The position numbers and the translations under genes are program-made. From contig JBMYQA010000127.1 in NCBI GenBank assembly GCA_049600855.1, positions 1-15,479 of the forward strand: DNA of 15,479 nt. Direction: 5' to 3'. The notes below the pieces were generated by a model. The model saw only the letters and a program-made list of their open reading frames with translations. It made no database searches and was not told where the DNA came from. The first letter of the stretch is position 1; each line of letters starts with the position of its first letter. Of this stretch, positions 1 through 8,000 are shown one piece after another. The stretch is from JBMYQA01 sp049600855. Lineage in GTDB: Bacteria; Bacteroidota; Bacteroidia; Cytophagales; Flammeovirgaceae.

Positions 1-1
1 T

Positions 2-259
2 TATTTTTTTGATGTGAAAGCAACTCGTTCTCAAGATTATTACCTCACAATCACTGAAAGCAAGAAGCGATACAAAGACGATGGCTTCTTCTATGAGAAA
101 CACAAAATTTTCCTTTACAAAGAAGATTTCAACAAATTTGTTGATGCGTTGAATAATTGTGTGAATCATGTGAAGGAAGATTTGATGCCAGAATACGACT
201 TCAATCAATTCGATGAAGAGGAAGAAGAGGCATTAGACAGCGAATTAAGCTGGGATTAA
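2..259 (+). CDS. PUR/DUF3276 family nucleic-acid-binding protein, 3' part only
   Basis: This is the C-terminal part of a small protein of the PUR-alpha-like DUF3276 family, found throughout Bacteroidota and thought to bind single-stranded DNA or RNA. The reading frame is open to the left edge: codons from base 2 read Y-F-F-D-V-K before the GTG at 14. That matches the family core, in which YFFDVK is followed by DYYLTITESK, a basic loop and KHKIFLYKEDF. The GTG at 14 is therefore an internal valine codon, and the true start lies outside the window by a few dozen residues. The tail is very acidic (an EEEEE stretch, then ending LSWD), which is usual for the family. An intrinsic terminator follows 28 bases after the stop. 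Family assignment is from remembered sequence pattern; the exact cellular role is not known. Confidence 0.85.
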   Translation, partial: YFFDVKATRSQDYYLTITESKKRYKDDGFFYEKHKIFLYKEDFNKFVDALNNCVNHVKEDLMPEYDFNQFDEEEEEALDSELSWD

Positions 260-287
260 GCTTCCTAAGTGATCAAAGAATATCGAA

Positions 288-324
288 AAGCCCTTTGCAG
301 CAATGCAAAGGGCTTAATTTTTTT
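288..324 (+). terminator. Intrinsic terminator of the PUR/DUF3276 gene
   Basis: A perfect 12-bp stem (arm AAGCCCTTTGCA at 288-299, partner at 304-315) closes a GCAA loop. It is followed by AA and seven T residues (318-324). It lies 28 bases downstream of the plus-strand stop codon. There is no comparable T-run on the other side, so it is oriented for plus-strand transcription. Confidence 0.92.
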
Positions 325-354
325 GATTACCTGACTCGTCGAGGCAGACCTTAA

Positions 355-387
355 TTAAGGGCCAACAGATAAACTGCTGACCCTTAA
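355..387 (-). terminator. Long hairpin downstream of the M43 protease gene, possible terminator
   Basis: Read on the minus strand, an arm starting TTAAGGGTCAGCAG folds onto CTGTTGGCCCTTAA. This gives 14 base pairs, two of them G-U wobbles, around a loop of five bases. It sits 22 bases beyond the stop of the metalloprotease gene. No run of U follows, only TTAATTAAGG, so it may be a weak or factor-assisted terminator or a 3'-end stabilising hairpin. Its outer arm overlaps a 12-bp palindrome (349-360). Confidence 0.5.
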
Positions 388-409
388 GCAATCAATTAGG
401 AAATTATTT

Positions 410-3400
410 TTATTCAATAACGAGCTTTTTACTTTGTGATTGACCTGCCTGATTAATTTGAATTAAATACAAGCCTTTTTGTAATGCGCCTAGCTCCAAG
501 TCAATGATTTGAGCCTGCTTGATATTTTTTAGTTCGCGTTGTAAGATCACTTGACCCTTCATATCAATTATGCGTAAATCTGCTTGATAGATGCGCGTTG
601 ATAGTAAGAGTTTGATATTGCCATCTTGACTTGGGTTGGGGAACGCGATAAATTGTGGCTTTTCATGCCCAGTATTTGCGCGTGCAGTTACCGCACTCAC
701 ATTAATGGTGTAATCTTCCACTTCGCTGAAATGTTCATCGCCACAAGGATTGATGGAAATGGCATGTCCAACCCTTACCCGCATACGTGTGGTGCTTACG
801 GCATTTGCAGGAGCAGTTACGTTGGCGCTGTATGAACCGCCACTACCACTGCCACTCAATACTTCTTCATTTGCATCGAAAGTACCATCACCATTCCAAT
901 CAATCCAAGCTTTTACTGCTGTGCCCCCCCAAGTATTCTGGGGTGTTACGGTTAATGTGGTTGCGTTTTGACTAGAGAGACTTGTGCTTTGATTGGTGTA
1001 ATCGGAATACCCTCCAGATTGGTAGGTAGAACTGTTGTCAATTGACCCAAATTGTACACGTTCAATGTATTGTCCATTAGGCGCTCCGTTGGTCACTGCA
1101 CAATAGCTTGCTCCACCTGTTGCATTTACGGTAATGTAACCTGTCTTTGTTTCGGTGTCGCTGCCATCAGTATTGCTCACAATTAAAGTGACATTAAATA
1201 TCCCCGAAGTATTGTAGGTGATGGTCGGGTTTTGACTAGCACTGGTTGCAGGAGAACCGCCTTCGAATGACCAAGACCAGGTAGTGGGTGAGTTGCTTGA
1301 AGCATCTGTGAAAGAGACGCTTTGACCTGCGTTGATCGTAGTTAGGTTGGCACTGAAATCAGCAATGGGTGGAGTAGGAATACCTGAAATAATGTTGACC
1401 GTATAATCTTCTACTTCTCCATCACCAATATCTCCACAGGCACTTGGTGCCGAGTTATACTTCATGGATACCCGCATACGTGTGGTGCCTAATGCTACAT
1501 TTCCAGCAGGAGTGATGTCTCCGTTTACCGCTGAGTTTGTGGCAACTCCTGCATCAAATGCTAATTCGCCACTATCGTCAAAATCACCATCTTTATTGTA
1601 ATCAATCCACACTCTAAAATATTCATTGTAAGCTGCACCAGCGAAACCTGGGGTTAACGTAATTGCATTGGCAGTTCCACGAGTTAATGAAACCGTCTGA
1701 TTGGTGAAGTCGGAATACAATTGTGCATCGGAGTTATTCGAAAAACTGCCCACTTGTACCCCTGCAATCCATTCATATTCTACTCGATTGCCCGCAGATG
1801 CACAATAGGTAGGCGTATTACTGCCTGTAACGGTAATGTAAGCCGTTTTGGTTTCTACATCGCTTCCAAAGCTATTGGTTGCCGTGAGTGCTACTTCGTA
1901 CGTTCCTGCCGTATTGTAAGTAACAGATGGATTTTGAGCTGTACTTGAGGCTGGAGAGCCGCCTTCAAAAGTCCAAGACCACGAAGTTGGAGTGTTGGTA
2001 GACTGATCTGTAAAGTTTACGCTTTGACCCGCAGTGATTGTGGTGGCACTTGCTGAGAAGGCTGCTACAGGGGCGTTTCCTCCTGAGTTTTCAGTATGTC
2101 CAGCTAATAAGATGCCATTAGGATCTTCATGATAGGCATAATCAAAAAGCGTATAACTCGTTCCAGTTGCGTTTACGGAAAGCCTGAACCAACCGTGTAA
2201 GGTATTCCCCGCATCATTGGTAAATCGGAAACCGAAATATGCCTCTTGCCCATCCCAAGTGGTATAGCTATCGTTGCGGATATCGTGTTGATCTGGATAG
2301 ACTCCTCCTGTTACCCAATTACTAGCGGTAGAGATGGGGGTACCATAAGGTAATAAAGAAACATGACGGGTAGTTCCTTCACAAACTACATCTTTTTCAT
2401 AGGTTTCGAAACGTAACTTTCCGTTATCGTACCAACATCCAAAATTAGCATTTCCAATATTCAACGAAAAGTATTGCCAAGTACTCGCACTATTTATCGT
2501 AATATCATTGATATCGCCATAGATGATTTGATAAGGATTGCTAAAGTTTACCGAAATGCCATTGAAAGCTGGATTAGATACGGATGAGGTGCCACCTGTA
2601 AGTGCTGCATTTAAGAAGGTAATGGTACCATTAGTTACGGAATTACTTTCAGCATGAGCACTTGCTGTTCCTGTTAAGGTTAAACTTGCCAAATTTGCTG
2701 AAGAAACAGTAATTTGAGCGGATAATCCAGTAGGAAGATTTGCTGTTGTAAAGTGAACGCCTTCTGTAAGTTGGCCTGTCACAGCAAAGGAGGCTCCATT
2801 TGTTGCTGTGAGCGTTGCTGTACCTTCAACTTGTCCATCATTAGCTCCGATTTCATTAAAGGTTGTACTGCCATAAATGATGGTTCCTGTTCCCCCATCA
2901 GAAGTATATCCAGCTAATAGCGTTCCATTAGGGTCTTCATGATAAGCATAATCTAATAGCGTGTAACTACTTCCATCTGCTGCAACAGCAATCCTAAACC
3001 AGCCGTGTAAGGTGCGGCCTAATTCATTTTCGATGCGGAAACCGAAATATCCCGTTTGGCCGTCCCAAACGGTATAGCTATTGGTGCGAATGTCGTGCTG
3101 ATCGGGGTAAGCGCCTCCCGCAATCCAGTTACTGGCTGTGGAGATGGGGGTGCCATAAGGCAATAAAGACACATTTCTGCTACTTCCCTCACAGATGAGA
3201 TCCTTTTGATAGGTTTCGAAACGCAAATTCCCAGCATCATACCAACAGCCAAAACGCTGATTGTTAATGTCCATAGAGAATGCCCTCCAAGTAGTTGCGC
3301 TGTTTATGGTAAGGTCGGCTTGATCTACATATATTACTTCATAAGGATCAAGAAAATTCAGTTGAATGACATTATTACTGGGGTTAAATAGGGTAGAAGT

Positions 3401-4684
3401 TCCACCTGCTATCGCTGCATTGAGGAAAGTAATGGTGGCATTACTCACATCGTTACTATTGGCATGACTAGCCGCATTGCCGGAGAAGCTGACTTGTGCG
3501 GAAGTTGATGAAGTTACGTTGATTTGGACATTCAATCCACTGGGAATATTAGCTACAGTAAAGTGTGTGCCTTGTGAAAGCTGCCCTGTTGTGGCAAAGG
3601 CCGCCCCTTCTTTAGCCGTGATGGTGGCGCTTCCTTCAATACCTCCATTGTTAGCCACATCTTCTACAAATGAACTGCTAGAGTAGGAGAGGTGTGCCCC
3701 AATTCCATTTACGCCTGTAGCCTGTAAGTTGGCTGGTTGCCATAACGGAGAGCGTGTAGAATGACTTAAGGCGGCTTCCATGCGGGCAACTTGACCTTGG
3801 GTGAACATCTTGTAGCAACTGCCGTAATCCATGTAGTTTTCCCCATTGGGTATACCAGCACCCGCACAGGTTTCTGTGGTTAAATTACAAACCCCTGTAT
3901 TTACAGTAGTTGGAGGAGTGTCGTCCACATTGTCACCAGGAGCATTACATCCGTTATCAAAGGTGTGTGCAAGGTTTAAGTAGTGACCAAACTCATGAGT
4001 TAACACCGAAGCGAACTCTTTATCGGTATTTCCATACAGATACCTTCCATTGTAAACCACACGTGCTAAATTATTATCTGACATGTAGGTGTTTGGATAC
4101 CATGCAACCCCAGAGTTTGTAGTTGAACCGTCATCGTATAAATCCAACATGATGTAGACATTCATGTATTTGTAATTATCCCAGGCATATTGTTGGATTT
4201 GGCTGTCGTAACCGCCACCATTTCCAAAACCTGCTAATGCTGGGTAATAGTTAATGCCTGTAGTTGGGTTTCCATTCGGATCCAGTTGTGCTAGTTTAAA
4301 GCTGATATCGAGTGTGGATTTGAGTGGTGTAAAGAGCGCCGATACAGTGTTAAAGTCATCGTTCAAACCTTGGAAATCTTCGTTTACTTTTTCCAATGCG
4401 GTTTGGATGATTTGATCATTCACGGTAGCGCCTGCAAAGTCGGTTCCATACACATGGAAAACAACAGGAATCACATAGGTTTGAGCAGTTACTCGGCCAG
4501 TTGCATGATGTTGACCAAATGCGCGTGCAAACTGGTTCATTTGTTGGGCTTCTGTAATGGCCTCTGGGTGTTGATGGTAGAAACTTTGCATGGCATGATC
4601 GGTGCCACAAGATGACTTGTCTTGAGCCATTCCCAGGTAACTCAAAAAGGTCATTAGCATTAACATAGATAGTTGTTTCTTCAT
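410..4684 (-). CDS. Secreted M43 (cytophagalysin/pappalysin) metalloprotease with PKD, GEVED and T9SS sorting domains
   Basis: Predicted exported zinc endopeptidase of 1424 residues. The ATG at 4684 is preferred over an in-frame TTG two codons upstream (4690), because ATG gives a clean signal peptide (MKKQLSMLMLM to about Ala20) and preserves leader spacing shared with the BNR gene. The proregion carries a Cys-Gly-Thr at 26-28, a possible cysteine switch. The catalytic domain (about 70-308) has HEFGHYLNLAH: zinc ligands His230, His234, His240 and general base Glu231, with a Met-turn NYMDY (Met285) followed by MFTQGQ. Next come two tandem 270-residue units (332-601, 602-866), PKD (871-952), GEVED (960-1098), PKD (1105-1187), GEVED (1195-1329) and a type A T9SS sorting domain (1345-1424: FPNPS, then GLYLIQI, then KKLVIE). 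It is the third of three co-directional exported-protein genes. Export through Sec, then T9SS, is inferred from the two ends; the substrate is unknown. Confidence 0.93.
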   Translation of the reverse strand: MKKQLSMLMLMTFLSYLGMAQDKSSCGTDHAMQSFYHQHPEAITEAQQMNQFARAFGQHHATGRVTAQTYVIPVVFHVYGTDFAGATVNDQIIQTALEKVNEDFQGLNDDFNTVSALFTPLKSTLDISFKLAQLDPNGNPTTGINYYPALAGFGNGGGYDSQIQQYAWDNYKYMNVYIMLDLYDDGSTTNSGVAWYPNTYMSDNNLARVVYNGRYLYGNTDKEFASVLTHEFGHYLNLAHTFDNGCNAPGDNVDDTPPTTVNTGVCNLTTETCAGAGIPNGENYMDYGSCYKMFTQGQVARMEAALSHSTRSPLWQPANLQATGVNGIGAHLSYSSSSFVEDVANNGGIEGSATITAKEGAAFATTGQLSQGTHFTVANIPSGLNVQINVTSSTSAQVSFSGNAASHANSNDVSNATITFLNAAIAGGTSTLFNPSNNVIQLNFLDPYEVIYVDQADLTINSATTWRAFSMDINNQRFGCWYDAGNLRFETYQKDLICEGSSRNVSLLPYGTPISTASNWIAGGAYPDQHDIRTNSYTVWDGQTGYFGFRIENELGRTLHGWFRIAVAADGSSYTLLDYAYHEDPNGTLLAGYTSDGGTGTIIYGSTTFNEIGANDGQVEGTATLTATNGASFAVTGQLTEGVHFTTANLPTGLSAQITVSSANLASLTLTGTASAHAESNSVTNGTITFLNAALTGGTSSVSNPAFNGISVNFSNPYQIIYGDINDITINSASTWQYFSLNIGNANFGCWYDNGKLRFETYEKDVVCEGTTRHVSLLPYGTPISTASNWVTGGVYPDQHDIRNDSYTTWDGQEAYFGFRFTNDAGNTLHGWFRLSVNATGTSYTLFDYAYHEDPNGILLAGHTENSGGNAPVAAFSASATTITAGQSVNFTDQSTNTPTSWSWTFEGGSPASSTAQNPSVTYNTAGTYEVALTATNSFGSDVETKTAYITVTGSNTPTYCASAGNRVEYEWIAGVQVGSFSNNSDAQLYSDFTNQTVSLTRGTANAITLTPGFAGAAYNEYFRVWIDYNKDGDFDDSGELAFDAGVATNSAVNGDITPAGNVALGTTRMRVSMKYNSAPSACGDIGDGEVEDYTVNIISGIPTPPIADFSANLTTINAGQSVSFTDASSNSPTTWSWSFEGGSPATSASQNPTITYNTSGIFNVTLIVSNTDGSDTETKTGYITVNATGGASYCAVTNGAPNGQYIERVQFGSIDNSSTYQSGGYSDYTNQSTSLSSQNATTLTVTPQNTWGGTAVKAWIDWNGDGTFDANEEVLSGSGSGGSYSANVTAPANAVSTTRMRVRVGHAISINPCGDEHFSEVEDYTINVSAVTARANTGHEKPQFIAFPNPSQDGNIKLLLSTRIYQADLRIIDMKGQVILQRELKNIKQAQIIDLELGALQKGLYLIQINQAGQSQSKKLVIE
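689..2074 (-). repeat. PKD-GEVED-PKD-GEVED module, copy in the M43 protease
   Basis: Protein residues 871-1332. It matches residues 805-1266 of the neighbouring adhesin-like protein, with every landmark at one constant offset, so there is no net insertion or deletion over about 460 residues. Conserved blocks include NRVEYEWIA, YNEYFRVWIDYN, SAPSACGDIGDGEVEDY, NGAPNGQYIERVQFG and PCGDEHFSEVEDYTI. Third-position differences are common. Confidence 0.92.
2087..2881 (-). repeat. 270-residue tandem repeat in the M43 protease, unit 2
   Basis: Protein residues about 602-866, colinear with unit 1 at a constant offset of 270 residues (for example GCWYD at 479 and 749, LLAG at 589 and 859). The HEDPNG and LHGWFR blocks are nearly invariant, while the Ig-like half has drifted more. 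At DNA level many third positions differ, so the duplication is not recent. Confidence 0.9.
2882..3685 (-). repeat. 270-residue tandem repeat in the M43 protease, unit 1
   Basis: Protein residues about 332-601. The first half is Ig- or cadherin-like, with VEDVANNGGIEGSATITA followed by an NAASHANSNDVSNATITF block of a kind seen in large bacterial adhesins. The second half contains GCWYDAGNLRFETY, SLLPYGTPIS, YPDQHDIR, LHGWFR and DYAYHEDPNG. Unit 2 repeats all of these landmarks exactly 270 residues later. The second half is not a domain that I can name. Confidence 0.9.
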
Positions 4685-4690
4685 TTTCAA

Positions 4691-4732
4691 ATTTCAGTTT
4701 GAGCAATAAGCTACCAACCCTTACCAAAGGGT
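4691..4732 (-). promoter_or_regulatory. Conserved leader element upstream of the M43 protease gene
   Basis: The 16-base block TTGCTCAAACTGAAAT (minus strand) ends 7 bases from the ATG at 4684. It matches 15 of 16 positions of the block at the same distance before the BNR protein gene. Further upstream, CCCTT at 4718-4722 pairs with AAGGG at 4727-4731 (6-bp stem 4717-4732 with ACCA loop). The CCCTT element also sits at an identical distance from the start codon in both leaders (34 bases). It is probably a 5'-UTR element acting on translation or mRNA stability; that role is inference. Confidence 0.6.
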
Positions 4733-4941
4733 GAGGGATGACATTTATGCAGTGTTTGACTTTGGACTATAGATTTAGTTTCCAGATTGATTTTTCGGGT
4801 TTAAGGCTGAAGGAGTAGTAATTTGTGCGCCAGTTGTTATAGGACACTTGATTACCTACTTAATTCAAATGTAGCAGCTTATGCAGATTTTATCTTCTCC
4901 AAAATTATCTAAGACTAATGCTATTTTATCTTGGTAAAGTG
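4733..4941. other. Intergenic region upstream of the M43 protease leader
   Basis: With the flanking leader and terminator this completes a gap of 316 bases between the M43 protease and adhesin-like genes. No ORF is credible. On the minus strand TACATTTG (4873-4866) matches the Bacteroidota -7 consensus TAnnTTTG. The nearest upstream TTTTG (ending 4900) is 26 bases away, longer than the usual 17-23, so a promoter is only possible. A start here would give a leader of roughly 170 bases. Confidence 0.35.
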
Positions 4942-4978
4942 AAAAACTGGCGAATAGGTAAAACGATCCGCCAGTTTT
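4942..4978 (-). terminator. Intrinsic terminator of the adhesin-like gene
   Basis: On the minus strand AAAACTGGCG (4978-4969) pairs with CGCCAGTTTT (4952-4943), a 10-bp stem with a 16-base loop, ending in five T residues (4946-4942). It begins 22 bases after the stop codon of the 1358-residue gene. A third copy of the arm overlaps that stop codon and can form a competing stem (see findings). Confidence 0.75.
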
Positions 4979-5000
4979 GAGTAGTGAGTTGTTCGCCAGT

Positions 5001-8000
5001 TTATTCAATCAGTATTTTTTTAGTCAACAATTGCGTTCCGATATAAACTTGAATCAAGTAGATTCCTCGAGCAGCTAATCTTAAATCGAGTTCATGTAGT
5101 TGACTTTTTCCTAAACTAGTCACAGATTCATTCATGACTTTCTTTCCACTCAAATCCACCACTTGGATAAATGCTTTTGGAATCGATTGATTAAAGGAAA
5201 GGTTAAATTGACCATTGCTGGGATTGGGGAATACCGTAAGATTGAGCTTTCTTTCAATGCCAAATGGATTTTGTGCGGCTACACTGGACACATGAATGGT
5301 ATAATCTTCTACTTCACTAAAGTGTTCATCGCCACAAGGATTAATCGCAATGGCATAACCCGTTCTAACACGCATTCGTGTGGTAGCAACGGCATTTGTA
5401 GGAGCAGTTACCGCAGCGCTATAGCTTCCTCCCGATCCGCTTCCGCTGAGTACTTCTTCATTAGCAGCAAATGTTCCATCTCCATTCCAATCAATCCAAG
5501 CCTTAGCTGCTGTGGAGGTCCAAGTATTTTGTGGCGTAACGGTTAGTGTAGTGCTACTACTGGTAGAAAGGCTCGTATTTTGAGCAGTATAGTCGGAATA
5601 GCCACCTGCTTGATAGGTAGAACTATTATCTATTGTGCCAAATTGCACGCGTTCAATGTATTGGCCATTGGGAGCGCCATTAGTTACCGTACAATAATTG
5701 GCACTTCCTATTGAATTAACTGTGATATAAGCAGTTTTGGTTTCGGTATCATTTCCAGCTGCATTACTTACAATTAAAGACACTTCATACGTACCCGCAG
5801 TAGGGTAAGTAATTGTTGGGTTTTGATCGGCGCTTGTAGCAGGCGAACCTCCTTGGAATGACCAAGACCAACTGCTTGGGTTATTACTGGATTCATCGGT
5901 AAATGCTACCGATTCTCCTGCGTTAATCGTGGTTTGATTTGCACTAAATGCAGCTACAGGAGGCGTTGGTGTTCCATCAGAAATATTCACCGTGTAATCT
6001 TCCACTTCGCCGTCTCCAATGTCGCCACAGGCACTGGGCGCTGAATTATACTTCATCGAAATACGCATTCGGGTAGTGCCTAAAGCTACATTTCCTGCGG
6101 GGGTAATGGTTCCATTAACTGCTGCATTGCTTGCTGATCCTGCATCAAAAGCTAATTCGCCGCTGTCGTCAAAATCACCATCTTGATTGTAGTCGATCCA
6201 AACCCTAAAATATTCGTTATAGGCCGTGCCAGAAAATCCAGGAGTCAAGGTGATGCTATTGGCTGTTCCCCTAGTTAATGGCACCGTTTGATTGGTGAAA
6301 TCAGAATAGAGCTGCGCATCGGAGTTGTTGGTGAAATTTTCCACTTGTACACTAGCAATCCACTCGTATTCCACCCGATTGCCAGATGATTCACAATAGC
6401 TTGGTGAATTTATAGCAGAAACCGTGATGTAAGCCGTTTTGGTTTCTACATCAGTACCAAAACTATTACTGGCAGTGAGCGATACTTCATAGGTACCCGC
6501 GGTGTTGTAAGTTACCGTTGGGTTTTGAGTAGTGCTGCTTGCTGGTGATCCTCCTTCAAATGACCATGACCATGTTGTTGGGGTATTGGTCGATTGATCC
6601 GTGAATGTGACGCTTTCTCCTTCATTAATTGTTGTCGAATTAGCTATAAAATCTGCTACCGGAGGGTTACCCGCAGGGTTTACAGTAATGTAAGCCGATT
6701 TGGTTTCCACATCTGTTCCAAAATTATTACTGGCAGTGAGTGATACTTCATAGGTGCCCGCAGTGTTGTAAGTAATTGTTGGGTTTTGATTGGTGCTGGA
6801 TGCAGGCGAACCTCCTGGAAATGACCAAGACCAGCTTGTTGGCGCATTGCTAGATTGATCGGAAAAGTTGATGCTTTGGCCTGCCGTAATCGTTGTGGAA
6901 CTCGCTGAAAAATTCGCTGTTGGGGCTGTTCCTCCAAGGTTGGTCACGGTGATGTAACCCGTAATCGTTTTACTGTCTGTTCCACCTGCATTTGACACCT
7001 GCAAGGTGACGAGGTAGGTGCCTGGCGTTTGGTAGGTAATTTTTGGATTTTTATCATAGCTGATTGCTGGTGAACCGCCGTTGAATGTCCATTCCCAAGT
7101 TGTTGGGTTATTTGTAGACTGGTCTACAAAATTTACATAAGCTCCCGCAGGAACACTTTGTGTATTTGAGCTAAAATCGGCAGTTGGAGCCACTATGGTA
7201 AAGCCTTCTACATTTAAGGTATAATCCTCAATTTCACCTTCTGGATTATTGCCACAGGGTTGGGGTAAATCGTTTCCATAATTCCAATAATGTCGAATAC
7301 GAAGTGTTGTTTTTCTTCCTTTCGCATGGTTGGGTACTGGAATAGTTACGGAATACGTGGTGCCACTCGCTGGAAGATCTGCAATTAATTCATCTGCATC
7401 GGCAAAATCGCCATCTAAATTCCAATCTGCCCACACTGCGAGTTTATTCCCATGACTTGTAAAATTGATCACACTGTTTGCTTCGACAGTCAAATTGTAG
7501 CTTGAGCCAATAGCTACATTAGTGGAAAGGTGGGTGTAATCGGTATAACTATCTCCGCCAGTGGTGTTATTGATCGCGCCAATAGTTACATTTTGAATGT
7601 ATCGTATGCCATTTCCAGAAGTCGATGGAATGCAGGGGTTCACCGCAGGTTGCGCTACGGTAATGTTGACGGATTTTGTATGGCTGCCCAAACCATTACT
7701 TACGGTTAAACTGGCAGTGTATGTGCCTTCATTGTAATAGGTTACAGATGGATTTGGAGCCGTGCTTGTAGGTGGAGACGCACCTGCAAAACTCCACGTA
7801 TAATTGTCAATCCCACCAGTAGAGAGGTCTTGGAAATCAATGCTTTGCCCTTCTTCAATGGAGAGTGAACTCACAGAAAAATCAGCTACAGGAACTGCTC
7901 TGTCCAATACCGTAAGGTAGCTTGTTTTAGTTGTGGTGTGATTAGAAGAACCGTTGGAAACCGTTAGTGCTACAGGATATGTGCCCGCACTCGCATAACT

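Noticed and set aside
14..259. GTG at 14 as start of a complete 81-residue gene
   Set aside because: The frame is open to the left edge and the upstream residues Y-F-F-D-V belong to the conserved core of the DUF3276 family, so the gene is cut by the window.
4685..4690. TTG at 4690 as start of the M43 protease
   Set aside because: An ATG two codons later gives a normal signal peptide, and it is the position that places the conserved leader at the same distance as in the BNR gene.
5163..5546. Plus-strand ORF of 127 codons
   Set aside because: It lies wholly opposite the GEVED and sorting-domain coding region of the adhesin-like gene; its composition is that of an antisense shadow.
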